From Tachypleus tridentatus (Eukaryota > Arthropoda > Merostomata > Xiphosura > Limulidae), in the NCBI RefSeq assembly GCF_004210375.1, contig NC_134831.1, forward strand, positions 1,674,001 to 1,738,000: DNA of 64,000 bases, read 5' to 3'. Under the pieces are notes generated by a model. It saw only the letters and a program-made list of their open reading frames with translations. It was not told where the DNA came from and searched no databases. Below, piece by piece: positions 1 through 13,493 of this stretch; the stretch's first letter is position 1; each line of letters starts with the position of its first letter. The translations under genes and the position numbers were made by a program.

Positions 1-550
1 TGCAGGCTGAGTGGACAGCCATTCTACAGGATGTGATTCGTCATCTCATTGCTTCCATGGGCAGGAGATGCCAAGCAGTTATTGATGCTCACGGTATTGA
101 CGTTGAGTGACGTTAAACTTCAACTAGTGAGCGTGGACTTCGCCTTTGCAGACTTTGGATGTTCAGCAGTGAATGGCAAAGTTTCACACATGTCATACAG
201 AACTACCCGGAATAAACTTGTTAACAATTTGTCTCATATTTTGCCTTTTGCGTTTTTTTTTTTTTTTTTTGAAGAGTATACTTTAAAGTTCCGAGACTTT
301 TTCTTCTGAAGATTTTTTTTAAATCTTTAAAAACAAATTAATTAGTTGGGAAAGAAGTTGTTGATTTAAAACCAACTCCATCAACTAACTTTAAAAAAAT
401 ACATTAAAATATCGATACTTTTTGTGAAGACTTAACATTAAAATTAATGAAATTTTAAAACTAATTTTATTTAAAGTCGTACACCTGAAAATTTATGTCT
501 GTCAGAGATTTTATAATAAACTAGCTGTATTGTGGATTTATAATGTGTAG
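1..550. other. Unassigned AT-rich sequence
   Basis: No recognisable gene or repeat. Contains a T run near 254-270; the short open frame across it has no homology I recognise. Confidence 0.5.
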
Positions 551-792
551 TATGACCACGTGGTTAGAGCGATCGACGCGTAATTAGAAGGTCGCGCGTT
601 TGAATCCCTATCATACAAAATATGCTCACACTTTCAGCCGTGGGGGCGTTATAATGTGACCGTCAATCCCACTATTCGTTGGTAAAAGAATATCCCAAGA
701 GTTGGTGGTGAGCAGTTTTGACTAGCTACCTCTCTTCTTGTCTTACACTGCTAAATTAGGGATAGCAGGCGCAGATAATCCTCGTGTAATCC
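551..792 (+). mobile_element. SINE-A copy, diverged
   Basis: tRNA-like head (A-box-like TGACCACGTGG; B-box region degraded to CGTTTGAATCC), then the body ending in the CAGATAATCCTCGTGT stretch. It is the upstream member of a direct pair with the next copy, about 11 bp apart. Confidence 0.85.
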
Positions 793-803
793 CTCGCTGT
801 TAT

Positions 804-1067
804 TCCGACATGACCAGGTGATTAAGGCACCCGACCCGTAATCCGAGACTCGAGGGTTCGAATCCCCGTCACACCAAACATGCTTGCCCTTTCAGCCGTG
901 GAGGCATTATAAGTGACGGTCAATCTCACTATTCGTTGATAAAAGAGTAGCTCAAGAGTTGGTGGTGAGGAGTTTTTACTAGTTACCTCTATTCTAGTTT
1001 TACACTGCTAAATTAGGGACCTCAGGCGCAGATAGTCTTCGTGTAACTTTGTGCGAAATCCAAAACT
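804..1067 (+). mobile_element. SINE-A copy
   Basis: Intact B box GGTTCGAATCC within the tRNA-like head, conserved CACTATTCGTTG body motif and a TGTGCGAAAT tail. Confidence 0.9.
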
Positions 1068-1489
1068 AACAACTCCCCTCCTATCACACTATAGTTAAGT
1101 CCATGAAGCCAATATGATCTGTAGTAGTTCAATAAACAACTCCAGAGAAACATCTAGATACTAAATGATGTGTGATTTATATTTTTAAAACAATATTAAT
1201 AAAACAACCTCTTTGTTTATGTTTATATATATAATTACATTACTGAAACAAATAATTTCAGCCTCGTTATTTCTATTACAATGTATTTATTTCTGCAGCC
1301 AGTTTAATTTTTTAACTAGAAAAATGATAAATCTTATCTCCTTCTATACTACGTTCCTCTCTAGAAGAAAGTTTGTTTAGTTTGTTTTACCTATTCTCAC
1401 ACCAGGTTTCATTCAGCCGGAGATAAACCACTACTCTTGTCCTTCTGAGGTCCTCAAACCTCCTTTATTGAAGTGATCAGATAATCAGG

Positions 1490-1612
1490 GTCCCCCAGTG
1501 GCACAGCGGTATGCCTGTGGATTCGTACCTCAGGAAACTGGGTTTCGATACCCATGGTAGGCAGAGCACAGCTAGCCCATTGTGTAGATTTGTGCTTCAT
1601 TCTAATTCTGAA
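1490..1612 (+). mobile_element. SINE-D copy (short tRNA-derived element)
   Basis: Starts CCCCCAGTGGCACAGCGGTA, has a B-box-like GTTTCGATACCC, then GGCAGAGCACAG and CCATTGTGTAG. The same order of motifs recurs at 9806, 39695 and 62492, defining the family. Confidence 0.75.
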
Positions 1613-1924
1613 CAGATAATCAGGTGCTCCATCTATAGCGCTGTTTTAAAATTCCAAGTTCCCATGACAACTCATATCTTGCTCATCCGTTATAGACTTC
1701 AACTGCACGGATCATATGGCCTTGTCACTTTGTTCACTCTAACATGAACCAAACGTGCGACCGACATTAGTTTTCAACACGCCATATGTTCTTCAAATAT
1801 ATGTATATTATATTAATACACTTACTGGCAAACCTTAAATAATGAAATCGCACGTACTTAGCAGTTGTGCAAGTTGAGATTTTATATGGATATCTAGGGA
1901 CCTAGTTAAATATAGTTTGTTTGT

Positions 1925-2042
1925 TATTTATATTTAGCACACACCTACACAATGAGCTATCTGTGATCTGCCCACCGCGGGTATTCAAACCCAAATTTAG
2001 CTTTGTACTCTGAGAAGTTTACCGCTGAGCCAGCAGGTGACG
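1925..2042 (-). mobile_element. SINE-D copy, reverse
   Basis: Reads in reverse as tRNA-like head, GGGTTTGAATACCC, GGCAGATCACAGATAG and the ATTGTGTAGG tail. Moderately diverged. Confidence 0.65.
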
Positions 2043-2273
2043 TCGAATTTAAGTGTGAGATATTTTTTTAGATGTAATTTATAGTTATTACTACGCGTAA
2101 ACGGAAATGTGACATCGCAAAAAACAACAAAATACACACAAAAAACCATAAATCATTTATGATTTATAAATATAATTATTTTATAAAGATTATAATTACG
2201 TGAAATTACTTTTTATTCTGATGAGGAAGACTCCATTCTTCAAAAGGTTTTGAGCTCTAGGCCACTTTTTTGA

Positions 2274-2340
2274 TGGGCCAGAATGGCCTAGTGGTTAGTG
2301 TTCAAGATCAGTTGGCCATTGATATTTCTAATTATTTGCT
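2274..2340 (+). mobile_element. tRNA-like SINE head fragment
   Basis: GGCCTAGTGGTTAGTG is A-box-like and resembles the head of the SINE-B copy at 54680. No body follows. Confidence 0.35.
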
Positions 2341-2742
2341 CTTTACTTAGTCTCGTAAAAGTTCAAACTTATCGACGGCTGTACGAAGTTAGCGTCCCTA
2401 TGTAACTTTTGTGCAACATTCTGAAACAAACAGTTATGTTCATTTAGTAGAGTATGGATATTAATACATAAAAATGAACATTTCCTTTCACAAAAATGCC
2501 ATAAATATTACAGTGTTATAAAATAGTTCTTTCTTAATTGGTTATTTTGAATTACCAAATGAAAAAAAATATTCAAGTCCAGTCACAGATCAGGTTGTTT
2601 TCATATTTAAGGTTATTGCTAGCTTGAACGCTGTTATTTCTCTAAGGCCTAAGTTTACAGCCACACCAAATGTGCTACACAATTTAAAAATCAACGTACT
2701 TGTGCGATGAAGCGAAAGGACAAAGATTAACTAACACCAATG

Positions 2743-3008
2743 ATCCGGCATGGCCAGGTGTTAAGGCACTCGACTCGTAATCCGAGGGCCGCGGGTTCGA
2801 GTTCCCGTCACACCAAACATGCTCGCCCTTTCAGCTATGAGGGCATTATTATGTTACAATCAATCCCGCTATCCGTTTGTAAAAGAATAGCCCAAGAATT
2901 GGCGGTGGGTGGTGATGAATAGCTGCCTTCCCTCTAGTATTATACTGCTAAATTAGGGACGGCTAGCGCAGATAGCCCTCGTGTAGCTTTGCGCGAAATT
3001 CAAAAACA
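2743..3008 (+). mobile_element. SINE-A copy, near full length
   Basis: CCGGCATGGCCAGGTG head, CGGGTTCGAGTTCCCG arm and GCGCGAAATTC tail are all present; one of the better preserved copies. Confidence 0.92.
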
Positions 3009-4091
3009 ATATTTTGGTATATTCATCGTGCTATATATACTTTTTATTTTAGAGAAAAGAACGATTTCATCTTTTATTGTTTTATTATGTGTTTGTGTGT
3101 GTATGTGTTACTACAAACGTTTTTGATCTTATTTACGAAGAAATTTCAAAAACTGATCGACCTAAATTACACTAAGTGTTTTCATGTTTTACTACATATT
3201 TATTTGTCCCATCCAGCGTAAATGTGAAGGTATTATAGGTGGCGTCATATCTTAAAGCGCACGGAACTTGAGCTCACGCAGTGACCGCCGGTTATTTTCT
3301 GGACTGAGAAAAACTCATTTTGGACGACTTGTGCTTTAATCTGTAGCGCTTTGAGATAACCGTAAACTCTGCTCGTGACAGTTGGTTAACTCTCAATTTT
3401 TAATCATGTAGCGCCCTCTTTGTATTCAATACAACAAGAATGGATAGAAGCAAAAGATCACGATTTCGCAGACTGTATTCCTTATTAATATTTTTTATTG
3501 GCGTAGCAACTAATAGCATTTGCTTGATTTTATCAGTTTCAGTATCCACTTAAATGTTACCTATCGTATTGCTTGAATATACGTTCTCGGATGGCGTCTG
3601 TTTATGCACGTGACAACGATATCCTTGAATGTCATAGTGATGAGTGACAGACTTTGGTGACAATTATAGATCAGTTCCCAATAAGCAAATAAATTAGTGA
3701 GATTGGTATAGCTACCTAAAAATGACATATTTTTTAGTCTTGTTTTCCACTGGATCTCTTTCGAAATTTAAGTTGTGTGTCAAAGGTTGACGTTATTTCA
3801 AAGTCACATGGCATATTAAAAACCGAAAAGCAAACCACAGTAGAGAAATTTAAGCCCTTCCAGGCTAAGCGCATTCGTAAATCACTTTCACTACATCGTC
3901 TGAAGTGAACATCACTAAGATGTAGCAGTTTGTTAACAGCTTATTTTCTTTCTCTTTTTTTTTTTTGTGGATATGCATGAGGATATTCGGTCATATATGA
4001 TGGTACTTCTAGGCCCCTGTAAAACTGCACGCTCGAATATGCTACTTTTAATACACTATTTTCGGAATTCTTCTCAGTGTTCACTGACTAA
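3009..4091. other. Unassigned sequence between SINE and 37-bp array
   Basis: AT-rich, with a T run near 3956. No gene or repeat recognised. AGCGCCCTCTT at 3410 resembles a CTCF core on the reverse strand. Confidence 0.4.
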
Positions 4092-6609
4092 CAATACTCA
4101 CAGTACTTATACTTACTGAACACGACCTCACACAACACAGTACTTATACTTACTGAACACGACCTCAGACAACACAGTACTTATACTTACTGAACACGAC
4201 CTCAGGCAACACAGTACTTACACTTACTGAACACGACCTGAGACAACACAGTACTTACACTTACTGAACACAACCTCAGACAATACAGTACTTACACTTA
4301 CTGAACACGACCTCAGACAACACAGTACTTATACTTACTGAACACGACCTCAGACAACACAGTACTTATACTTACTGAACACGACCTCAGACAACACAGT
4401 ACTGACACTTACTGAACACGACCTCAGACAACACAGTACTTAAACTTACTGAACACGACCTCAGACAACACAGTACTTATACTTACTGAACACGACCTCA
4501 CACAACACAGTACTTTTACTTTCTGAACACGACCTCACACAACACAGTACTTATACTTACTGAACACGACCTCAGACAACACAGTACTTATACTTACTGA
4601 ACACGACCTCACACAACACAGTACTTACACTTACTGAACACGACCTCAGACAACACAGTACTTACACTTACTGAACACGACCTCACACAACACAGTACTT
4701 ATACTTACTGAACACGACCTCACACAACACAGTACTTACACTTACTGAACACGACCTCAAACAACACAGTACTTACACTTACTGAACACGACCTCAGACA
4801 ACACAGTGCTTACACTTACTGAACACGACCTCAGACAACACAGTGCTTATACTTACTGAACACGACCTCACACAACACAGTACTTACACTTACTGAACAC
4901 GACCTCAAACAACAGTGCTTACACTTACTGAACACGACCTCAGACAACACAGTACTTACACTTACTGAACACGACCTCAGACAACACAGTGCTTATACTT
5001 ACTGAACACGACTCAGACAACACAGTACTTATACTTACTGAACACGACCTCAGCCAACACAGTACTTATACTTACTGAACACGACCTCAGACAACACAGT
5101 ACTTACACTTACTGAACACGACCTCAGGCAACACAGTACTTACACTTACTGAACACGACCTCAGACAACACAGTACTTACACTTACTGAACACGACCTCA
5201 GACAACACAGTACTTATACTTACTGAACACGACTCAGACAACACAGTACTTATACTTACTGAACACGACTCAGACAACACAGTACTTATACTTACTGAAC
5301 ACGACCTCACACAACACAGTACTTTTACTTTCTGAACACGACCTCACACAACACAGTATTTATACTTACTGAACACGACCTCAGACAACACAGTACTTAT
5401 ACTTACTGAACACGACCTCACACAACACAGTACTTACACTTACTGAACACGACCTCAAACAACACAGTACTTACACTTACTGAACACGACCTCAGACAAC
5501 ACAGTACTTACACTTACTGAACACGACCTCAGACAACACAGTACTTACACTTACTGAACACGACCTCAGACAACACAGTACTTATACTTACTGAACACGA
5601 CTCAGACAACACAGTACTTATACTTACTGAACACGACTTCAGCCAACACAGTACTTATACTTACTGAACACGACCTCAGACAACACAGTACTTACACTTA
5701 CTGAACACGACCTCAGGCAACACAGTACTTACACTTACTGAACACGACCTCAGACAACACAGTACTTACACTTACTGAACACGACCTCAGACAACACAGT
5801 ACTTATACTTACTGAACACGACTCAGACAACACAGTACTTATACTTACTGAACACGACCTCACACAACACAGTACTTTTACTTTCTGAACACGACCTCAC
5901 ACAACACAGTATTTATACTTACTGAACACGACCTCAGACAACACAATACTTATACTTACTGAACACGACCTCACACAACACAGTACTTACACTTACTGAA
6001 CACGACCTCAAACAACACAGTACTTACACTTACTGAACACGACCTCAGACAACACAGTACTTACACTTACTGAACACGACCTCACACAACACAGTACTTA
6101 TACTTACTGAACACGACCTCACACAACACAGTACTTACACTTACTGAACACGACCTCAAACAACACAGTACTTACACTTACTGAACACGACCTCAGACAA
6201 CACAGTACTTACACTTACTGAACACGACCTCAGACAACACAGTACTTACACTTACTGAACACGACCTCAGACAACACAGTACTTACACTTACTGAACACG
6301 ACTCAGACAACACAGTACTTATACTTACTGAACACGACCTCAGCCAACACAGTACTTATACTTACTGAACACGACCTCAGACAACACAGTACTTACACTT
6401 ACTGAACACGACCTCAGACAACACAGTACTTACACTTACTGAACACGACCTCAAACAACACAGTACTTATACTTACTGAACACGACCTCAGACAACACAG
6501 TACTTATACTTACTGAACACGACCTCAGGCAACACAGTACTTGCACTTACTGAACACGACCTCAGACAACACAGTACTTACACTTACTGAACACGACCTC
6601 AGACAACAC
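4092..6609. repeat. 37-bp tandem array, about 68 copies
   Basis: The unit reads CACAGTACTTACACTTACTG followed by AACACGACCTCAGACAA. Variants include CTTAT/CTTAC, CACACAA/CAGACAA, a CTTTTACTTTC type and 36-bp units with CGACTCAG. Variant units recur in the same order about 550-590 bp apart, so the array has grown by multi-unit duplications. The unit is not a multiple of three and there is no long reading frame. Confidence 0.97.
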
Positions 6610-7480
6610 TATACTTTTTTTTTGTTTTGCAGTTACCTAAAATGAAGAAAAAATGTTGCGAGACATTATTTTAACACTTTTAAAGATAATGCAATATTAA
6701 TTTCACGTATTATTCTGTATCATATCAATGTGCATTAAAATGTGGGTGACAGTAACGGTCGTCATCAGTGATCTAACGTCTCACGTATCGCAGGACGCGT
6801 TCGACTACCAGATGATATGTGAACTTCAGTGATTCAACGCGTGTTTTGTGTGCGTTAAATCAGCGATGTTGAAATTGTGAGGTGAACAAGAGGTAGGCGG
6901 ATCCATAATCGCCACCATCTTTGAGATTGTTATCTTCACGACAATGTACTCATTTCCGGTTCACAGAATCTTGCACAGGAAGCATTCACTTACACTTACT
7001 GTGGTTATGGTGGTTATGGGTGCAAATATAGCAAACACTCCACGGACACACCCCTCATTTTACCAGAAGCCCGAATTCGAGAACAATAAGTAAACGCTGA
7101 GCATTTACAATTAACGATATAACTAAAAGAAGATTTCCTAAGATATTATTGTATAAGAAATGAATGATAATAATAGCAACAAAAATCCAATTAAGTAAGT
7201 TACAATAATTCTATTTAGAAAAACTTCTTAATAATTAGCTTCTTCCATAATTAGCGGTCTTACTGTTAATTAAGACCTTAGATGAGTTGCTGTGAATAAC
7301 GAACGTTTTTCCAACAATAATAGTCAGGTTTGTTTTCGGTTATTTTGTGTGTGTGTGTGTGACGTAACATGTATTAGAGAACTTACAGGATAACGCTTTA
7401 ACTTGTGTACAGTGTTCTCGACAGATGGCCGAATATTCTTTTTCTTCCTCTATTGGAAATTGAAGCAGATTTACATAAGA
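6610..7480. other. Unassigned spacer between two tandem arrays
   Basis: No recognised gene or repeat apart from a short GT run near 7348. The minus-strand open frame extending into the 49-bp array is not homologous to anything I know. Confidence 0.4.
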
Positions 7481-7822
7481 GCTGTCCGAGCTAATAGACT
7501 GGATGGAAGACAGTTGGTCAACAGTACCAGCTGTCTGAGCTAATAGACTGGAGGGAAGACAGTTGGTCAACAGTACCAGCTGTCTGAGCTAATAGACTGG
7601 ATAAAAGACAGTTGGTCAACAGTACCAGCTGTCGGAGCTAATAGACTGGATGGAAGACAGTTGGTCAAGAGTACCAGCTGTCTGATCTAATAGACTGGAT
7701 GGAAGATAGTTGGCCAACAGTACCAGCTGTCTGACCTAATAGACTGAATGGAAGATAGTTGGCCAACAGTACCAGCTGTCTGAGCTAATAGACTGGAGGG
7801 AAGACAGTTGGTCAACAGTACC
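7481..7822. repeat. 49-bp tandem array, 7 copies
   Basis: Unit built on GAGCTAATAGACTGGATGGA, AGACAGTTGGTCAACAGTAC and CAGCTGTCT. Copies differ by scattered substitutions such as GGATGG/GGAGGG and GGTCAA/GGCCAA. Confidence 0.93.
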
Positions 7823-8319
7823 CTGTGCCTGTTCTTATCTTATAATCAAAAGATTTCTTCATTTCCTTACTTTATTCAATGGGAACGAAGATCTTATTTC
7901 AAAAGCAATGTGACAGTGTCCATTCAACGTATGACAAGAAATCACGAACTAAATCAAAATATCTCCTCTGACCTTTCCTCTGGAGTCATCTAACCATTCT
8001 TTTTAACAGCAAGAAAAATGGTCTTAAACTCTCGCGTAGAAATACCTTCAAAGAATAATATTTATCCGTTGAAAAAAAAAGACATCTCATAAACAAAAAT
8101 CATTGTGTATATTTAAGTTAGACAATGTCCATGGAAAATAAAAACCGATTTTGTAATTTTAAGCGCTTAATTTTTGTATAAGTAGTCCCGATCGGTTTTA
8201 TATATTAAAATACGTGATAAAGTCAACCCTTAACCATATAATTGGGGGAGAAGCATCTTTATTAAATATTACACTGGAGTACTAGTAATATTACTCTCAA
8301 GTACACAGTATAGAAATAC

Positions 8320-9150
8320 TGTAGTACTCCAACAACTTGCTGCAGACTTGAAATCCTCCCCAAACACTGTCAAGTACTTCCTAGATCGTGAGTAAATCTA
8401 AAACTAGGAAAGGAAGAGACAGAACACCTAAACTCAGTGCTACTGATGTTAAGTATCTTTGTTCATGCAGCCTTCAGGACAGAAGGAAGACTGTCACTGA
8501 TCTCAAGCATGACGTAAATGACAGAAAATTATCCAGATCTACAGAATCAAAAAAACTTAACAAGAATGTAATGTTTGGTTGTATAGCAGTGAATAAGCCT
8601 TGACTTTGATCACCAAATATTGTTAAGAGACTGAAATGTACTAAAATGTATAAAACCTGGATAGTTGATAATTGGAAGAGGGTGTTGTTGTTGACAAATG
8701 ATTCCCCGTACAAAATATTTGGTCCAAATTACGTTTGGCTGAAGAAAGGTGAAAGATACTTACCTCAAGGTGGAGCACTACATGAGACTACAGAAGATAT
8801 TTGCAAAATATATGGAATAATGGACCAGCGCAAGTATCATCAGACACTAATCTGTCGTGGTAATCCCCAGCGGTTTACATATTATTGGTAAAGAATTCTA
8901 CTGCCAGGAATATAATGGCCCCAAACACTCATCCAACCTATGCAGACGTTACTTAGCTAAGAAAGAAGCTACTGGAATCATTCAAATGATACAATGGCTC
9001 CCAGAGAGCCCTGATCTCAACCCAATTAAGCAGATCTCGAATTTGATAGATCAAAGACTTGACAAATCAAAAGTTACACGTTAAATCTACCCTAAATATT
9101 CGAGAGATTTGCAAAAAATAGAAGTTTTTCCCGACCTATGAATATCTCCT
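8320..9150 (+). pseudogene. Tc1-like transposase pseudogene (DD34E type)
   Basis: Frame-broken translation keeps clear Tc1 blocks: NDSPYKIFGPNYVWLKKGER (around 8695), GIMDQRKYHQTLI (8815), NGPKHSSNLCRRYLAKKE (8912) and WLPESPDLNPIKQI (8996). The usual D-N-D-P-K-H is changed to YNGPKH, and the catalytic Glu after SPDLNPI is Lys, so two of the three catalytic acids are lost in addition to frameshifts and stops. Terminal inverted repeats were not found. A long-dead copy. Confidence 0.85.
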
Positions 9151-9442
9151 GCGGTAATTTTTTTTTTAAAGTAGCTTAATTATGCAGAGATATATTGTTG
9201 CTGCAACAACACCTGAAACTGTCTGTAATTATTAAATGTTACACATCGTGACCTCTGTTGGTTGAACCTCCAATTTATTAGTTTACGCTTTACGATTTTA
9301 AATATCCTAAAACTGACTGAAACTGTAGTTTAGATTTAGAAGTTAGAAAAATGTTGATATATATTAAATTTATGATATTTGTCAACAAGGTTGATGCACA
9401 GTTTTCTTCTTTAAAACATATGTATTTGACTATACAAACAAA

Positions 9443-9699
9443 GCCTGGAATGGCCAGGTGGTTAAAGCACTCGACTCGTAATTTGAGGGTCGCAAGTTCG
9501 AATACCTGTCGCATTAAACATGCTCGCTCTTTCAGCCGTGGGAGCGTTATAATGTGACGGTAAATCCCACTATTCGTTGGTAAAAGAGTAGCCCCAGAGT
9601 TGGCGGTGGATGGTGATGACTAGCTGCCTTCTCTCTAGTCTTACACTGCTAAATTAGGGACGGCTAGCCTTCGTGTAGATTTGCACAAAATTAAAAAAC
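9443..9699 (+). mobile_element. SINE-A copy
   Basis: Full head and body with a small internal deletion near GGCTAGCCTTCGTG (the CGCAGATA segment is missing). Confidence 0.9.
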
Positions 9700-9805
9700 C
9701 CTATACAAACAATCACACAATTTATAATAACGATTATTACAACTAATGTTTCATATACAACATGTTCACAAACTTGCAAGCAATACTGAGTCTTCTTCAG
9801 CAGTA

Positions 9806-9903
9806 TGTTTGCGGACTTATAACGCTAGAAACAAGTTTTCAATACCCGTGGTGGGCAGAGCACAGACAGCCTAGTGTGTAGCTTAAATTCAAACAAACAA
9901 GCA
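9806..9903 (+). mobile_element. SINE-D copy
   Basis: TTTGCGGACTTATAACGCTA, then GTGGTGGGCAGAGCACAGAC and an AAACAAACAA tail. The tail lacks the usual TTTGTG segment. Confidence 0.7.
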
Positions 9904-10483
9904 ATTTCTACCCAATTTTCTTGAACTTCTTTGACATTCTATCGAGGGTTCACAACGATCAAATTAATTCTGAGTTGATATAAATACAATTCACTTAACA
10001 GGGAGCTAGCTAGCTCTTTTTTGACCACACGCGACCTTTTCACCGCTAAAGTTATGTAATGTCTTCGTAAAATTACAAATGTCCGAAGTTAATTTGCTGA
10101 AGATAAAAGGTCTGTAATGTTTGAAATTTGTAGGCGTTTCTGACCCAATATTTGTAACTTCGCGATTAATAAGGGTTAATCGCAGTTATAGCTTCCAAGG
10201 TTTGTAGTACACCAGCTGTCGTAAACCAACATGTTGTTTGGTTAATTTTATAAGAGTTGGGCAAGTTTATAGAAATTTCAGCTTGCACAAGAATACTCAT
10301 GATCACTAATAGTTACGTACACACATGTGTTGTTTCTTACGCTCGAGAATCTTCTAGAATTTCAGTGAATAGGCAGGAATTTCACAATATAGATTTAACA
10401 ATACAAGTTATGTACATTTATAAATATATATTTAACTGAAATAAACTTTAATATTAAAATAAATGTGTAACAGTTTGTCCGTT

Positions 10484-10612
10484 CGTTCGTTTGTTTGTTT
10501 AGAATTAATTACAAAGCTATACAATGGGCTATCTGTGCTCTGCATGGGTAACGAAATCCGGTTTCAAGTATTGTAAGTCCGCAGACATACTGTTGTGCCA
10601 CTAGGGGTGTGT
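10484..10612 (-). mobile_element. SINE-D copy, reverse
   Basis: In reverse: CCCTAGTGGCACAACAGTAT head, GCAGAGCACAGATAGCCCAT body and the TTGTATAGCTTTGTAATTAA tail. Confidence 0.72.
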
Positions 10613-11639
10613 ATAATGATAAATCTGTCACATAAGGTAAAAGAGGGACGTACAAAATGTAAAGTGTTTGTTGAACTCAAAGACTTCCACTGAGTTTTTG
10701 TTTTACTAAATATGATTTTAATACAATTTTCAGGTTTCACCTGTAGTTTACCTTCAGTGTTATTTGAAAGTAGCCTGAAATCTCATGTTTGACTTTGTCC
10801 TAACGCTTGCACAATACTGTATAACGTATAGTAATAACTGTTCTACTAAAGCTTGTACCTGTTTGTCCTCGCTTCTGTACCTGCACTCTGGAGTGAGGTT
10901 TACGTTTATTTGAAGGCAAGACACATAAAATAGAACGAGTTGAGGCATTGTCACTCATACTGTACATTAACAACTGTTCTTACTTGTTGATGTCTCCTGT
11001 TTCATCTGCAAAGTCTTCCAATAATTCAGTCGATGAGTATCATTCAATGAGTATTTGACTAACCAGGACTACGATTTACCGTGTCTAATGAAATATATTA
11101 TTGTTTAAGTTTATGGTGGTCTAAGCCTCAGCAGTTACATCTAGTTTCCTTTTATTTATTCATGGTTGAGATTAGAAAAAAAAACTTTTGGATTGAAAGG
11201 CGAGCACACAAGTCGGCAGTGCTATGGAATACAAAATCTGAACGCTAATACCCTATATCCACGAAGGTGTCCCTAAAAACTACTTGATTAATTAGATTTT
11301 CGCTTAAATGAAACCTCAATAAAAATCCTCTTGTGTACGATCAGATATTGTTGACAATTTCTTTAATAAAACAGACATATATATCAGTTCTTTATCTTGC
11401 TTTGGAATATCTCAACATTATGAGGAGATGAAGATAAGCTGATTAATTTCCGATTCTGCTGGGTTATTAAACCTTGAATTGCAACTAAGCGAAAAAGAAG
11501 ACGTGTGCGATCAGCTTTAATGCAGATGGAATAAAACAGTTGTGATCTGTGTGATACAAAGACACCTTTACCACTCAGTGAGAACAAGAAGGAAGGTTGG
11601 CCTCCCTTAGGCATGTCGTCTGTGGTTCTTGTTGATGGT
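10613..11639. other. Unassigned sequence
   Basis: AT-rich; the short minus-strand open frames here have no recognisable domain. Confidence 0.4.
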
Positions 11640-11877
11640 TGCCTGGTTTTGTTAAAACATTTGACTCGCTACCCTATCATCGAACATGCTCACTCGTTTA
11701 GTCATAAGGGCGTTATGGTATGAAGGTCGTTCTCTCTTTTTATTGGTAAAGAATATCCCTAGAGTTAGCGGTGTGTGATGTTGAGTGATCAATTCTCTAT
11801 CACTTCTAAATTGAGGACGACTTGCGCAGATAACCTTCGAGTAGCTTTGCGCGAAATACAGTAAACATACAAACAAA
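11640..11877 (+). mobile_element. SINE-A copy, old and diverged
   Basis: Head and B box are degraded, but the body order (AACATGCTC, GGGCGTTATG, TATTGGTAAAG, AGAGTTAGCGGTG) and the GCGCGAAATACAG tail are clear. Confidence 0.75.
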
Positions 11878-12745
11878 TTATCGACAGTTTTCCACCTTCT
11901 CACTCCTTGCTACAAATTTCCAACTTTATCAAAAGATACAAATTGGCCGCTAAACTGCAAGGAGAGAAAACAAAGACCTGGTCGTAGTGACCTTATTGAA
12001 CCAATAATAGTCAAAGATTTCACCTTTGTATGATCTCTATGGATTTGAGAATCACAAGTAAACTGTCATCCCCCAGGAAACAGCTAAGCCTATTTGATAT
12101 CTTCATAGGGATCATAATCTCTAACATAACTAACTACTCATCAACTTAATCAATCCATAGAAGGCCATCTGCCAACCCAAATTTATATTGTTTGAAAGAT
12201 CACATCCCGAAATACTAAACTGTGTGTTAACGAAGTAGTTGTAACAACTGCTAACTAGCTTATGGAATGTTTCACTGAAATGTTGCAAGATATCTTTTCT
12301 TTTAACCTTGTTTTTAGAATGTTTAGATTGGACACCAATTCAAAGTGGAATCCAATTTTATTACCTTAAGCAGAATTTTTTAACAAAACATATATCATTT
12401 TCTATTTGTATTCTTAATTCAATTATTAAAATTTTATTTCTTTATAATCAAATGACAGATAAAAAAACAACGGTAACTGAGTGACTTGCATTTAGAACCG
12501 AACCATTGGGCTTGATTTAGGAACATAAAATATAAATGACATTTGTAGCGTTATTTAATAAATAGATGGCGCTTCTACGTACACTCAACAGTAAAAGTAA
12601 TACGTTGACAGAAGGAACAAGAAGTTTGTGGCTGAAATATGATTAATAATCACAACTCACGTTTTAGCTTTAAAGTGTTTTCTATTATAGTTCTGATTTT
12701 TTGAAATCACTAACAAAAAGTATCTTCTTTAAGAAACATGATTTC
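11878..12745. other. Unassigned sequence with one CTCF-like motif
   Basis: No gene or repeat recognised apart from TAGATGGCGC at 12563. Confidence 0.4.
12563..12572 (+). promoter_or_regulatory. CTCF-like motif TAGATGGCGC
   Basis: One of six exact YAGATGGCGC matches in the window; followed by T. Resembles the core of arthropod and vertebrate CTCF sites. Binding is not shown. Confidence 0.35.
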
Positions 12746-13012
12746 GTTTTTGAATTTCGCGCAAAGCTACACGAGGGCTATCTATGCTAGCCGTCCCTAA
12801 TTTAGCAGTGTGAGACTAAAGGGAAGGCAATTAGTCATCACCACCCACGCCAACTCTTGGGCTACTCTTTTACCAACGAATAGTGGGATTGACTGTCACG
12901 TCATAACGACCCCGCGGTTGAAAAAGCGAGTATGTTTGATGTGACGGGGATTCGAATTCTCTACCTTCGGATTACGAGTCGAGTGCCTTAACTACGTGGC
13001 CATGCCCGGGCC
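12746..13012 (-). mobile_element. SINE-A copy, reverse, near full length
   Basis: Reverse reading runs from GGCCCGGGCATGGCCACGTA to GCGCGAAATTC. Confidence 0.92.
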
Positions 13013-13493
13013 TCAAGAAACATGGCAAACAACTATATACAATGAAACGCTTATAAAGTAGCACATGTAACAAACTATGTACGGTGGTTATTGTATCCTA
13101 CATAGATACGTATTTTGGTAAATATTTTATTACGAAACTATATCTCATATGTGCTGACTACACTGTTGACCTTCCCAACCCCAGTGTGGATTTTTTAATT
13201 AAAAGTAGAAGTCGAAACGCTGATCTCTATTCTCCAACTCATTCGCTTGGCTTAGTGAACTTCTTTGGTGGTTTTGTAAGGGTCACTCGTGTGTCCGTGG
13301 TGGACAATATGCCATATAAGTATGCTTCGTATAACTATTACAGGTTTATATATATACACATAGAATGAATATAAATTTTTATTGATAAAATGACATATAC
13401 AATACTTGTATGAAGAAAGAGGGAAGAGCTTATTAAATTTAGATATTTGTCTCACATATGTATATCAAGAGAATTTCCATGGTGTATTTAAAA

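Noticed and set aside
2743-2822. tRNA genes at SINE-A heads
   Set aside because: The A and B boxes are present, but every copy continues into the SINE body and the cloverleaf is degraded; these are tRNA-derived, not tRNA genes.
4092-6609. CRISPR-like array of regular repeats
   Set aside because: The 37-bp units are contiguous with no unique spacers, and the surroundings are eukaryotic; it is a minisatellite.
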